Shown piece after piece: positions 25,785 through 38,800 of a DNA stretch of 64,000 bases. Under the pieces are notes generated by a model. That model worked only from the letters and a program-made list of their open reading frames with translations. It searched no databases and had not been told where the DNA came from. Both the position numbers and the translations under genes were made by a program. The first letter of the stretch is position 1; the number at the start of each line of letters is the position of its first letter. The stretch is from Zerene cesonia (Eukaryota; Arthropoda; Insecta; Lepidoptera; Pieridae): contig NC_052128.1 of NCBI RefSeq assembly GCF_012273895.1, forward strand, positions 2,170,001 through 2,234,000, given 5' to 3'.

Positions 25785-26175
25785 AATTACAAACCTGTAT
25801 GTACGTACGAATACGTAGGTACCTAGGTGGTGCTGTGCGCCGCATAACTGGGTCGCGGCAACTCGGGTGCGATGATAAGTCGACCGCTTTTAAAACGTTT
25901 ATTATGACCACACTCTATATCGCGTCTCAACCGCACGGCCAAAAGCCGCTGAAATAATTCAGTGGAATTTTAATCACAGAGCGCAAACGAAATATTATGC
26001 TTCCATGAGCGCATTATCTGATAATGTTGACTAGATGGCAAACATAGTATTAGTAAGGGCGAGCCATTCTTGTTATCGCCGAGTAAATATTAGACGAGTA
26101 AATCATTTGGCAACAATTTCCTTTGCGATCCGGCCGATCGTCCGAATTACCGTCTCGAACGCGTAAACAATCGGT
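25785..26175. promoter_or_regulatory. Intronic patch with inverted GATA pair, candidate enhancer
   Basis: A stretch of raised GC holding TTATCTGATAA (26014-26024), two GATA words facing each other across one base, plus GTTTATTATGACC, GATGATAAGTCG and TTGTTATCGCC. GATA-type words are therefore clustered over about 200 bp. The function is inferred from motif density only. Confidence 0.28.
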
Positions 26176-28136
26176 GACCTGGAACATGCTTGACTTTGCT
26201 CCACGAGAATCGTATGTAGTTTCTTTGTTTCACTTTTGAATGTGTTAAAGTGAAATTTGAAAACTATCGCCTTACATTAACAATACCGATATTTTATTAA
26301 ATAAATTTGACCGAAGGCTATTTCTTTATCATTGACGCATCTTATCAGAAAATATCCCCACCCGGAGCGTCGTTATCTAAAGAATAACAAGGCAGTGAGA
26401 CACGTGCGTTTGTAAAACTGAGCGCGATAGCTCACTACTATAACGAATCACGCGATAAACTGACAGTTGCACTAGACTTCCGAGAATCTGTTACCCGTTC
26501 AGCTATAATAAAGAATATTTCGAGTTACGTGTCGATAATGGTTGCATGTCTCGCGGATTAAATACCCGTTGCATTCAGGTGATGTGCAAATCACATAACG
26601 TCGTGGTGTTTTGTTGCATTTTTTTGCATCAATTTTGTTGCGCGGATTTTGCGTAATTTTGTCGAAACAACCGGAGTCTGCCACAAGTCAGACAATTTAT
26701 TATCTCAAGTCTATTTATATTTAGCCTTCGGAAATTTGGAATGCAAATAATTATTCAAAACATTCTTGTCAGTTTTGGGTTACCTACTGATATAGCAATA
26801 TTTTATCAAAACTAAACCTAAAAGTGTCTAACTGAAAAGGCAAAATTGCCAAGTGATAATCACAAAATAATGGAAAACTCAAACAACGTAAAAAAATATA
26901 TATATCAGAGCTTCGTTTTCATTTTCCACTGGACAAAAATTAACTCGTCACGTTGTCCTCGGCGGCGGACAGATTCATGATAAAAAGCTGTTATTTTTCC
27001 AAACGCTTTGTAGTACTCCACAATAGTTACTGGTGCAGCGCTGTATTTTAACATTTTCGTAAATGCACCGCAGAAACTTTTCTCGTATATAAAATACAAA
27101 CAAACGGATAAACAGGACTCGAAATATCATCAAATACATACATTTTCATAAAAATATATTTACCTCTTCCGTAAGTTATATATACATCTACAATAAATAT
27201 GTATAAAATACAAGCTAGTGAAGGTTACGATTGTTCAAATATGTCAAACGAGTTTTTCCTTGTATATTTACAAGTTGTAATAAGATGTCATGACTATCGC
27301 TAAACGAAGCGAACTTTCAATTTATATTTATTGCTTGGGATTGCAGAATGTTTCGACATTTTGTTCATTACACGATAGACCAACCTTAATGAGAAGCTTT
27401 TACATTTGTACATATAACTACGGTTATGAGTGATCGTATGTTTCTTTATTCGATTATAATATTTAACTGATTGAAACAGTACAAATGCTATCAAACATTA
27501 TCTGATTCTGTTCATTCATTGCTGTTTATTTCTACCGTCCTAGCCCAATACACCGGTTTTTCATAATTGTTTATTTAATTCTCATTTATCTTATGACGAA
27601 ACAGGCAGGTATTTGATATAAGGTTATACGACTACACCAAAAAGCAAAGTTCAAATAGATTCAAGAGCAAGCAACACTAATAAAAGCATAATATTTTCAA
27701 TGTTTTCCAGTACAGCTGATGCGGAACACAGATGTCGAAAAGCGCAACGCAGCCGCTCGCTCCCCGTTCCCATATCCGACGTAAAACATACCGTGTGCTG
27801 CCAAATATATTTCAATTTCGCACCAAATGAAATCGATACCGAGTTGCATGTCTGGTGCACTCGTGTTTTTTGTTATTGTAAATCAATGATACACCTTTTT
27901 TTTGGGTATCATTCTGACACTTTGAAGGTGAATTGCGGGTTTCAGTTTGGTGTAATCGTTATACCTACGAAAATTATTCTTTGAAAACATTGTACATGTT
28001 ATTTTTTTGTGTATCACCTTACAAAAACAACAACAGCAACAAGAAGGAGTTACTTCTACATACAAGCATGAATGTTTGAAAGGTATGCCCATTATTTATA
28101 AATATAATGGTTATAATATCATTTGGGACTACTCAC

Positions 28137-28383
28137 TCTGAATGGTGCCGGGAATAGTGATGAGGAGTCAGTCGGTTCGGCGGCGTGCGCGTGCGACATC
28201 TGGTGCGCGCGCGCCTGCCGCTCGCGCTCCCGGTCGCGCTCGCGGTCGCGCGTGTCGCGAGTGTCGCGGGTGTCGCGCGCCTCGCGGCTGTCGCGGGCGT
28301 CGCGCGGCTCGCGCTCGCGGCCAGGCCACGCCGCGCCCGCGCCCGCGCCGCCGCCACCCCCGCCCCGGTCCCACTTGTCGTAC
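28137..28383 (-). CDS. lilli: lilliputian (AF4/FMR2 family) N-terminal exon, Arg/Asp-rich
   Basis: This is an internal coding exon of 247 nt read on the minus strand. Seen: an acceptor TTTCCAG precedes 28383 and a donor GTGAGT follows 28137. The exon supplies one base of a split codon and then 82 codons without a stop, ending in phase 0. The peptide starts YDKWDR, runs through a Gly/Ala stretch (residues 7-18), then an Arg/Asp/Glu-rich low-complexity segment (about residues 22-56, including RDTRDTRDTRDRERD), then QARAHQMSHAHAAEPTD, and ends SSSLFPAPFR. Known: AF4/FMR2 proteins have a charged N-terminus followed by an LF-x-x-P-Y-K motif; they scaffold the super elongation complex in the nucleus, and this part binds cyclin T1 of P-TEFb. 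Inference: insects have one family member, lilliputian. The exon is much more GC-rich than its surroundings. An ATG at 28407-28409, in frame through the acceptor, could be an alternative start if the acceptor is not used. Confidence 0.82.
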
Positions 28384-29980
28384 CTGGAAACAATTGTATT
28401 TTGTTTCATTTAAACGTTTTAGTATTCATTACAAAGCTCAACGAAAGGGAGACAGACGTGTACCTAGTACCTGCTAATATTGACTCGTATCATATGAATT
28501 GAAATTCATATAAACAATAGTAATAACATAACATTATTCCAGATGAAATCGAACCAGCCCAAGACAAATATCATATATCAGGATATAAGAGAAAAGGTAA
28601 TCATAGACTAAACGGATAACTCAATTATACCTAATATTATTGTTTATACGACGATTCTTTATGTCTTTAACTCGGAGCTCCCAATTGATGCGAGCTTATT
28701 GTTTTCCGTTTCTCCCGAGTTCCCACATGGCACATTCAAATGGAGCGTAAACATTATAATTCACACATTGGCCCGCTTAAGAGGATATCACGTAGTCGGC
28801 AACATTTGTGATTTGACGCATTGTTTGCTCTTCTTATCTTCAGTTCAACGCCACGCCCGCTCGGATTGGGCAACGTTTTGTGTACACCACTTCCTCTACA
28901 AGTGGGTGGTCCATTTAACATCAACGGGCTCTTTAATTATTATGAAATGACCATTGGAGTCACGACTGTGTGACTTAAACGCATCTTAAACGGATAGAGG
29001 TGGTACCATGTTCTTTTTTTAATGTTTTACTATATTCCTTTAGAATATTGATATTTTCTGTTTTAGAACAAAAATTATAGATTAAGTAAATATCACTACA
29101 GCATTTAACAAATAAATATCTAACATGTGCATTGAGCAATAAAAACAACTACTCATTTCACTAACCGAGGCAGGTTTATTCAACAATTCCTAGCTAACGA
29201 TTTACCATTGCAACGTTATCATATTTTAATTACTCAATCAAAGTGAATATAAATAAATCATATGATAAATTAATTGAAATTCCAATATCTCAAGTTTATA
29301 GTGAAGGATGAAGCAAAACTAGCACAAGAACGAACTGCGAAACACAAAGAGCGAAACTGGGTCAGAATTCAAACTTTAGCAAAGTAGCTTATCGAATAAA
29401 ATACTTAGCCGCCTTGTTAGATGCTTCTAGTGCATAAGTTTATTTGTGTGGACAATATGTTCGTTAACTCATAAACTATAATTGCGTCCATCTTTAGAGT
29501 TTATAATAACCCTTACACCGAGTAATTCATAGTTTCTAGAGTTCAAATTTAGCATATTTTTCTCGATAACATGCCCATTTCTTGTCATTTCAAACAATTT
29601 TTCGAATTGTTATTTTTTAGAAACGACCGAAATAATATAGGTTGAGTCCCATTTAATATTTTAAAACCCCATAACATCAATATTTGAAACGCATCTAAAC
29701 TGTAATAAATCCGCACAATATTTCAAACAAAAACGCCACAACAACGCGCGCCGATAACATAACGAGTGTATTTACGTTTAAATGAAAACAATCTAAAATA
29801 GTTTCAATATTTTGAGAATAGAATAAAGTCTAATGCGTATTGCCAGATGTTTATATTTGTACAATACAACTACGAGTCAAGATAAACATTTCAATAAATA
29901 TTACGTGACACTAAACCGATAAAAATAAATAAATAAGTGATTCAAAATTCCTAGAGTTCGAAAAAGTTGTAATCATACTT
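28384..29980. other. Presumed lilli intron upstream of the Arg/Asp-rich exon
   Basis: No upstream lilli exon (expected to end with one codon split after two bases) could be identified here. The 83-codon plus-strand frame at 28699 is incidental. Confidence 0.45.
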
Positions 29981-30142
29981 CATCCTACTAATATTATAAA
30001 CGCGAAAGTCTGTAAGAATATATCCAGGTACATATGTTTGCTACTCTTCCAAGCAAAAAATTTGACACAGGGATAAATCAGTCTGGATTAACACATAGGA
30101 TTTTTTAGCCGGTTGCCACGCAAGTCGCAGGTTCCAGCTAGT
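29981..30142 (+). mobile_element. Family C repeat, diverged
   Basis: Starts CATCCTACTAATATTATAAACGCG and ends CAGGTTCCAGCTAGT. The middle is strongly diverged from the copy at 6872 but keeps the order of motifs. Confidence 0.5.
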
Positions 30143-30954
30143 ATAAAATAAATGGAATTTTGTATCCATTTGTTCTCTTTTATCCATTTTCTAGGAAATT
30201 AGTTAGGTAAATTCTTATTCATGAAAGGAAAAATCCGTAACCCGAATTTCCATCAAAACCATTAATATTAATTTCACGAAAACACATAATGGTTCACCCA
30301 CACGCTCATAAGCTCTCGAGCAATGATCCGGGCACACTGAGCTATTTGATACCATATTGATTACACTCAAGATCGTTCGTGTAGCCACAGCTTATACAGC
30401 TAAGCTATTTCAACGCAAAATCAAAGGCATTCATGGTATTTACACATATTACACGGTATGAGCATTCTCGACATGCTGTCGTTCAAATTGCTATATGACT
30501 GATCCTTTGATATAATTCTATTTTTAGTAAAGTGTTTCTAAGAAAAATATTATGTTAATGGCTTACATAAAAGGCTATCTAATTAAGTACCATTGATTAT
30601 GAAAAAAATAATAGTTCGTTACAAATAAAACAATATTACAAGAATATATTGTTCCATTTGTATTTCGTACTAACCTATCGAACCACGATAAGTGGCGTCT
30701 AACAATCTTCAATCAAACATTGTCTCTGATAATAAACATTTGTGTGATTTGCGTCGTGAGCACAATTGTTTCTAAAACAAACATGAAGCGCGATGTACAC
30801 AAAGTCGATGTTAGCTTTAACCACTAAGCATATTTAATAAAAAAATGCCATGACTAAAGTCTGTTAGTAATTAAAAATTTCGCCCCGAGAACCTAACCAA
30901 TATATATGTAGTATATCTCAGAGCAAGCACCGTTACCAAAAGCGTATAATTGTC

Positions 30955-31190
30955 TCGATCGAGTTTTTTAAATAACAGGATACGGCGCTATAAATCGCGG
31001 TATTATTCGTTATCAGGAGCCGCGACCAAAAGGAAGTAATTGCGATAATAAATCTTCACCTTGCGCGGACGGCGAAAGTGGTATTACGGGTTGTACGCCA
31101 TGCTTTAATCGTTGTTTATGGTATTTCGGCTATTGGTGTAACTGTACTCTTTGACTTTTCCTTTTATCGAATGAGAGGCAGTCGGGCAAC
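30955..31190. promoter_or_regulatory. GC-rich patch, candidate conserved element
   Basis: Contains CGGCGCTATAAATCGCGG, TATTCGTTATCAGGAGCC, TTGCGATAATAAATC and ATCGTTGTTTATGGT, a mix of homeodomain-like and forkhead-like words in a GC-raised block upstream of the visible lilli exons. No coding signature. Confidence 0.22.
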
Positions 31191-32569
31191 TGCGGCGTGT
31201 AAATACCTACAGCGCGCCTCGTAACCGGAAAATATCCTTGTAGCAACCAATTAAATAACACTGTCATTCAGTAATTACAATTCCTATGAAGTAACTTTTT
31301 ATTACATCTATAATTGAGTAACCTAGAGGAAGGATCATTCTATAACTATATCTCGTATGGTCAGACTGTGAGCCATCGTCAACTAGTGTTGAATTTATAG
31401 TAGATATATATCTTGCGTACTATACAGAAAGCAATTGTCATTGTTCCCTTTCTCGCGGCAACAACATTTTAATGACATGCCAACCACGTGCCCCGACAAC
31501 TTATTTTTTTATGTCTGCAGGTAAGAACCGCGGCTTGAGTTCAGACTACCAAAAAGACAGCGTGAACGCAGCCAATTGCAGCCCTCCCACGGAAGCGCAA
31601 TCTCTAGGAAGGGAAACAAAAGGCCAAAACGGCACTGTAGCAACGATTTTTAACTAGTACGGCAATCGAGCGTTTTCCTTTATTTGCGCAAACTACGGCT
31701 CTCAATTACCCCGTCTGTGCAGCCGGGTCAGATTGCATTACTCTGTTTTCCCTCTCTCATTGTATTATAGTTCAGCCCAGTTTGAAGCGCGAATAATTAA
31801 TAGAGTCCGGGCCACGGGCCAAAGGTAATGCTTACTTGCACTTTAGAGAAATTAACCCAGTTCGTGTTAAGCTTATTAGGTAAATTAATGTTAGAAGAAA
31901 TTCGCCCCGCCCTAAATTCTTTAGAACATTTTTCCCGACCATGAAATTCTACATCCTTCTATACCAATATATTTCACGAATCTAGTAGGTCGTAGCTTTA
32001 TAAGTGTATACACACGACATTCATGTAAACAGGAAATTTTCTAATGTCAAATTTAATTCAGACATTGTTAAAAAAAAACATCATAAATATTAAGCTACAA
32101 AAATAATATCCTGGCGTGTCACGATCGAATAAAATTTTATAAAAATCGCCTATCTGCATTGGAATTTCAAATGAAGTCATAACGATAATCACCCAATTAG
32201 CCACGACTCAGCATCGAACCGGTCTGCCACGGACGCATTCAACGTGCCGATAAATAAACTAACAATACAAACTCATTTCTCATACAGTGTCATAATAAAT
32301 CGAAGAGAAAACTGCACAAGTCCGATGTAAATTGAGTCGAGACACTATTTTCAAATCACGTCCCAACAGTAATTATTTATACGTGGAACATTAAAAATAT
32401 AAGGGAATATTCAAGTGGAACTGAAAACATCAATGGTTGATAAATATTCGATTTATCTGTGAATATATGAGATGAAATAAAATCCCCGGGCTAACGAAGA
32501 GTAATTATTATCTACTTTCAGAATTAAAACAATACAACTACCCACATAGTGATTTTTGCTTTTATTTAT

Positions 32570-32700
32570 TACTATACCGTACGCGGCTTCGTCCGCGTTG
32601 TACCTACGGAGGAAATAGATTCCCTTTCTCATGTCAATTTCATTCTAATTTAAAAATATCCTTGTTGTGTTTTGGAACCTTTTGTCATCCAACTTCGTTC
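32570..32700 (-). mobile_element. Interspersed repeat fragment, reverse orientation
   Basis: The plus strand TACCGTACGCGGCTTCGTCCGCGTTG followed by GGAGGAAATAGATTCCC resembles the GC-rich head of family B elements in reverse. Only the head is recognisable. Confidence 0.3.
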
Positions 32701-35700
32701 TATTGTAATACATATGTACATATTAGTACAGATACGAACTGCTTCGAAATAATTTATTCAAGACAAAAAAATCATCATGTCCTATAACTTATTTATTTAC
32801 AAACAAAAACCAAAATAACAAATAGGGTCAACTAACAAATTATAATGTGCGTCATGTGGAAGTAAATACGTAACGCGACTGGTGCAAAACTGAAATGAAA
32901 CAGTAAACACTTGAAAAGCGCTCAAATTGTGGCACTAACTACGGCTCGATTGATAACACGCGCGCCGAGGTCTGCGGTTATCGCGTTATAAATACCGCCA
33001 ATATTTCAACTTTTTATATTCATTTGTGGACGTAACTTGCGAAAATGTTTGACATTATATTCTGCGCATTTCGATCAGTAAAACTACCTTCCTTACATTT
33101 TATTACTTTTCGTGACGTTAGCAAATGAATAGTAAATAAGTATTGTCTTTAAATTAAAAAATTGTTGTCATTTATTTAATAATATGAGATTTAATACGTT
33201 TATCGTGCGTTTATCTCTGTATATTGTATAACTTATCACGAGATTATTATGCAAGATATTTGCTCGATTATGCGAGTACCATAAAAAACAAATGATAACC
33301 ACTAAAATTTTGATACTTTGCTGTCATTCCCTTATCGTGTACACGATTTAACTATACTATAAGGTACGTTTAAAAATTCTTATGAAAAGCAACGTTGTGA
33401 AAATTTCATTTTGAAATTAAATTGAAGTCTACTTTAGATAAATAAAAAATGCCCCAAAAGAGTGTTCCGCATTGTAGGCATAACAACTTGCTCGCAGCAA
33501 AATGGGAATTTCTTCTCGTTTTGTCCACTACGAAGTATTTTTGCTCAAGTAATAGACTTGGCAAGATAGGCTTTTAGAAAATAACTTATAACAAATCGTC
33601 GTACTCCAACATAATGCAAACATTATTTAAAAATAGAGTAAGAACGTAGTTTCAGATGTTGCAATGGTACGTAATTTATGAAGTTATGTATTAATTACCT
33701 ACTAACATAATATTCTAATACATTTATATATTTAAAGAAAATGATGTATACGTACTAAGATTACTTACGTTTAAAAATAACATTTCAATTTTCTTTCTTT
33801 TTCCGATACCCAATTTGGGTCATAATGGGATACCTCCATGTAACCGAAACAAAACCTCTCGCATTTGGTGGACTCCTTTGTTTGCAAATAAAAAGGTTTC
33901 TCGATAACGACATAAGTATAGAGAACGATTGTCAAAAGGTAAAGGATCATACGATAAGTGAACCCTTGTTCAATCTATGTACGGATTCCGTCTGGCTCAC
34001 ATCCAAATTCCTGTTAAATTCTGTCGCGAAACGCTTTTTACATACCCATAACGATAAACTGTGATTAGAGCGAATCACATTTTAACAACGCATTCAATTA
34101 TGTGTCTATTAATGTGTTCTTTATTTTATCTAACTGAGTGAATCTTTTAATAGTGATCGAGAATCAATGATTAGTTAGTAAGTTGTTAGAATATTACATA
34201 ATACACTGCAAAAACAAAACTCTCCCCGCATAAATCGAATTGGCAAAGTAAAAGGTTCAATAAAAACATGTATGTTATGGTTGTCATCACGAGCGAATAC
34301 AATCTTTAGACAAAAATAAAAACCAACCTAAAATAATATACTTAAAACAATTATTCAAACGACTTCTAATCGTCGCATCTTAAACGCTAAAGAATGCGTC
34401 ACTAAAAGGTGCTTCAACACCGTTCTAGTATTTAATTAAACGGACACATCTTACAGAACAAAAAACATGATCAATCTAACCGGTGCGTACTTCAAGCTTC
34501 ACCCTCCTAAGTTCATCGACCGTTATCAAAGAGGCTGGGGGAATGTCGCTCCACGCACCCTTTTTAATAAATAACAATAATTATACGACACACGTTAAAC
34601 TCTGCGTTTATTCTTGGCATACCCCAAGGTTCAGGTCTTGGCCGTGTTTTATTGTTTCGCTGTACATATGGTCAATACGGAATATAAATTTCAACGAGCT
34701 GATCACAGCTGTTATTACGTGAAACATTATTTATGTATAGCGGAGTTAAGGCAGTTTACGATTCGATACATAACATTCGGTAGCGCGACCGTCCAACCCC
34801 TGCTAGGCCGAACGGTCGTTGACACTTGACTTATATCCTAACGACACTCTTTATCGGTTACGATAACATCCAATACAATGTCATCCGATAACAAAAAAAT
34901 AAGGTGCTGATATATAAGCAAAACTGATATTGAACCAATTTTATGTATTATTACTTATAACTATTTATCATTTGAAACGTTTAATACGATGCTTTTATTA
35001 AACCGATGAATTAAATCGTTAGAAAGTAATATTTCGAACGTTATATACCAGCAAGAATCATCTATAAAAACATTATAAATTTGAAGTAAGAGAAGTTCGT
35101 GGATGATTTTATTTAGCGTATCGAGAATAAATTTCCACTTCCGATTCGATTGGAGTCACTAGAAGATTGTGAGGGGATATCGCGGTTCAATGTACTTAGA
35201 GCGAAGCCTTCAATAACCTCAAATAGAACGCTGTTTGTGAAAAGAAATATTTAAAAATTAAAAATACTTTTGGTTATAAAAAAAAACAATGAAATGTACG
35301 AGCACGCAAGCTCTACAACGTAGCATTAAATAAAAAAAGTGCGCAGTCAATTTCGAAAAATTTCAACTAAAATCCTTTTTTAATGATTACATGTGCAATA
35401 TACGAAAGCTGAAAAAGCAGGAGTGGGTACGTAATCAAACAGTCGCGAATATGAGCCAGCTCTGAGAGGTTTTAAACAACGCCACAATAATTCCTGAATA
35501 TTCCCGAGCCTTCACGGCTTTAATTAGCGTCGCCGTCTGTGCGCCTACACTCGTTCATCAACTGAGGACCGATTTTAAACTTTTCTTAATTATTGTATTT
35601 AATCAAGTAAGTGATCCGGTACATGATGAGATAGAACGCGACAAAAAGGGAATGGATATCTATTAATCTTCGCTTTACGAACATTAAATTTAGTTAACAT

Positions 35701-38650
35701 GTAGTTTATCTTATTTATTTCAGTAATATAATAGGCATCACTATAAACATTTACAGAAATTTAATTCAACACTAAAATACTGTATATTACAATTTAAAGC
35801 GTCAGAGCTAACGATACGTAAATTAGAAATGAAATCACTCCAACAATTACGGCAATGGTTAATTTCCTACTAAAAGCCGACTCATATGTAGATTAATGAA
35901 CGATCACCATGCAGTAGCTACACATAATTACAAGCTAACGGCTATACAACAACAGCCAACATGTCAAAAGCATAGCCAAGTTTCCTCACGACAATTAAGA
36001 GCGGACATTGGCATGACGCAACCACTGTAACAAATGTACGATAGTGAACCTTAATAGCCACAGATAATGCGAGCCCGCTGCATTTTTATTTAGCTTTTTA
36101 TAATTTTTATACGATCCACTCGCGATGTGAGTTGTTAATCATTGCTAGCGATTCCAGTGCGTGCGATCAAATTTGCTTTGTTCCGTACGGTTTGTGCGTT
36201 TTAACAAAATCAACCGAATTGCACATCTCGAGAATGTTGATGTCGCAGTTAATCACTCAATTAATTTTATCGTGTGTACAAAACGAAGTGGTAGCGAGAT
36301 CAAAAGATATATTTTGGCAAACAAAGAAACATTTTTCCAAGTACATTGCGAACTTCCTTTTTGTCATAATGAGAATTCTCGGAAAATAATCGGGCTGCCA
36401 ACGTTTGTGTTTCATACAACATATGGCAATCATTAGTAAAAATAATCTTTTGGGTTTTGTATACACACCAAGTAATAAGAAAATTACTAACCTATTCCCT
36501 TAAAATAAGGATAAATAAGAAAGCAAATGGATACTGCAACTTATTTGCACTACCTAAGAAGCTGAAGATAACGTTGCTACGTAGTATACGATTCAGCAAT
36601 CACTCACAACTGCCAAATCCTATCGTAAAACCGTCTGAAACAATCACCTATACATATGAGCTAACCTAAAAAAAAAAACAACAAATACCCGCTCACTAGC
36701 GCAACGAGTTACGGTTAAAAGCAAAAATAATTCGTAACTACAATTATAAACTCTACGAAAAAGACACGTTCATTCGGCCATTGTTCAAAGCGTACAATTC
36801 AAAAAATGCGTTTCATAAAACCGCGCCATTTCTACGAGATGAAGTCGCGGCATTACGTAACTAACAATCCAACAGTGTAACAGTGTTTCTATCTGTAAGT
36901 GTCCGTCCATTTGTTTCGTGTCAACCATTTACTCGAGAATTCAGATGGTGACCTTCGTTCGTATAATAGACTTGGTTCATACAACGATCGTAATACGAAC
37001 TGCAATCAATTTTGGTATATCTCATGCTATACATATAAAACTGAGGTCGAAGACTCCAAAGATTTGTTTAAATATTTGCGAAGACCGCAATATGTGTACA
37101 CTCATCAGCGTCAGGTACACAGTACATTACCGCGCGTGTAATTGATACCTGCATACAATTCGTTAGATATATATTTCCAATTATTTACGCTGTGCGTGCC
37201 TCGAATGTATATTATTCAGGTCAACTTTTAACGCATTGTATCACAACGGATTATTTTGGTGAATACAAAATGTAATCACTTTTACGTTTAGCGATTTGAA
37301 TTATGTACTTTGTGAAAATAACATCGCGGTATTAATAGTAGCCAGACTGGTGGAAATATTTAATTAATTATAAGCTATCAATAACACTCCTAACTCATAA
37401 CCCTGGTCTTCTGTCGAAGTACTTCAAAACCAATATCAATTAATACGATTATTAAAATTTCTTTTTCATTCTCTCCTTGACTTGTGATCGCTGCATTTAT
37501 AATTCCGTCGCCATTGTTAGAATTTTTTTCACAACTGCCGAAAGAAAGAGAAAATGAACTTTATCATATGAGGCATAAAAGTGAAATCAACGTGCCAGTC
37601 AGTGACAGCACAAAGCCCGGATGCAATAACTACCCATTTTATAATCTGTTTAGCGACGTAATTGGTTAAACTGCGAATGTTTTGTTCGGCACCGTAATAC
37701 GAGGACTTTTAATTCCACTACTTACATTTAATTACTGACTTTCTAGTACATTCAGTATAGTCTTGTTTTCATTGGGATCTAGACGTTAATTTTGTTGGTA
37801 TAACCGACAGTTCAATTCAAGAATAACAGAGACTTAAACTTTTGCTGATTGGTTTTCCATTGTTGCGGCTTCGAATTAAACCCGGATCTGTTTGTTATGC
37901 CTCGCTACAGTCCTTAACAACTATCTTGCTTGCAACCAATGTACTGATCTACTTCTTCATTTAGGCATATAATAGAAAACATTTCTTATGATTTAGTTAT
38001 CAGTATCAGCTCTCTTCTTAAAATAAATATATCATTCACGTAATATTCACCATGCGTTTGTGGCATTGTTTTTATCTTACTCCTTTAAAGATTCATCTGT
38101 ACTTATTTCCCTAAGCTCCATTTCCAAATCACAAACCCGGCAGGCCAGTACAGCCTTCTTTTTGCGTCGTCCACTCGGCGCTGTCTGTATTCGGCATACG
38201 TTAGCCTATTTTCATTTCCCAGAGCGAAATACCGTCCGAATGAAAATATAGAACAAAAATATTGAGAGCTGTTTCAAGAATACACACTGAATGAATGCTC
38301 GGGATTATATGCTTTTCCGCTTGTAAGGAGCTGTATAACGAAGTGCCGATATACGTAACAATCTGTGGCTTTTGCTGGGGAAACTTTTACGTTCTTCACC
38401 GCTTTATTAGTTTCAACTGTTTTATAAGACACTTCAGTGATGCATTGTATGATTCCAACATAGTAAGATTCAGTTACACTCGTAGCGACGTAGTAAGTAC
38501 CTACACTAAAAATATGCGTCAATACTGTTTTTCGTGTCATCGTTTTTAATAATGCCGAAATCTATCATGTAGCGATTTACTGTCTACACAAACTACGTAG
38601 AAAAAGAAATCAGAACACTTCATTGTTAAATGAAAAGAAAACCAAATAAA

Positions 38651-38800
38651 TCCTATCCTACTAATATTATAAATGCGAAAGTTTGTAATGATGTGTGTGT
38701 GTTTGTTGCTCTTTCACGCAAGGACTACTGAACCGATACTGGACGATTGGAATAGCAGCAGCGAATACGGACTTACGCGGGTGAAGCCGCGATGCGCTAT
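38651..38800 (+). mobile_element. Family C repeat, internally deleted
   Basis: Shares ATCCTACTAATATTATAAATGC, GATGTGTGTGTGTTTGTTGC and GGACTTACGCGGGTGAAGCCGCG with the copy at 6872. About 50 bases of the middle are missing. Confidence 0.55.

Larger units (their letters stand above)
16197..28136 (-). other. lilli: Large lilli intron (about 11.9 kb, includes a 1000-N gap)
   Basis: This intron is bounded by GTGAGT (minus strand, 28136 to 28131) and TAG (16199 to 16197). Both flanking exons are in phase 0 at the junction. It holds two CTAGT-ending repeats, one repeat in the opposite orientation, a tRNA-derived SINE, a near-perfect hairpin, several GC-rich patches and the gap at 24244-25243. Apart from those listed separately I see no coding exon in it. 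A small alternative exon cannot be excluded, least of all inside the gap. Confidence 0.75.
30143..38650. other. Long AT-rich noncoding stretch, presumed intron or intergenic
   Basis: Apart from the repeat fragment near 32570 and the GC-raised patches at 30955-31190, about 31655-31830 and about 35490-35560 (the last with a homeodomain-like TTAATTAG), I see nothing structured. All frames are under 100 codons and unrecognised. Confidence 0.45.

Noticed and set aside
28123..28502. Overlapping frames on both strands around the lilli exon
   Set aside because: They are GC-rich shadows of the real minus-strand exon, which alone has splice sites, matching phase and family resemblance.
32205..32255. 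B-box-like GGTTCGATGCT on the minus strand
   Set aside because: The last bases do not fit the B-box consensus and no A box is found at the right distance.
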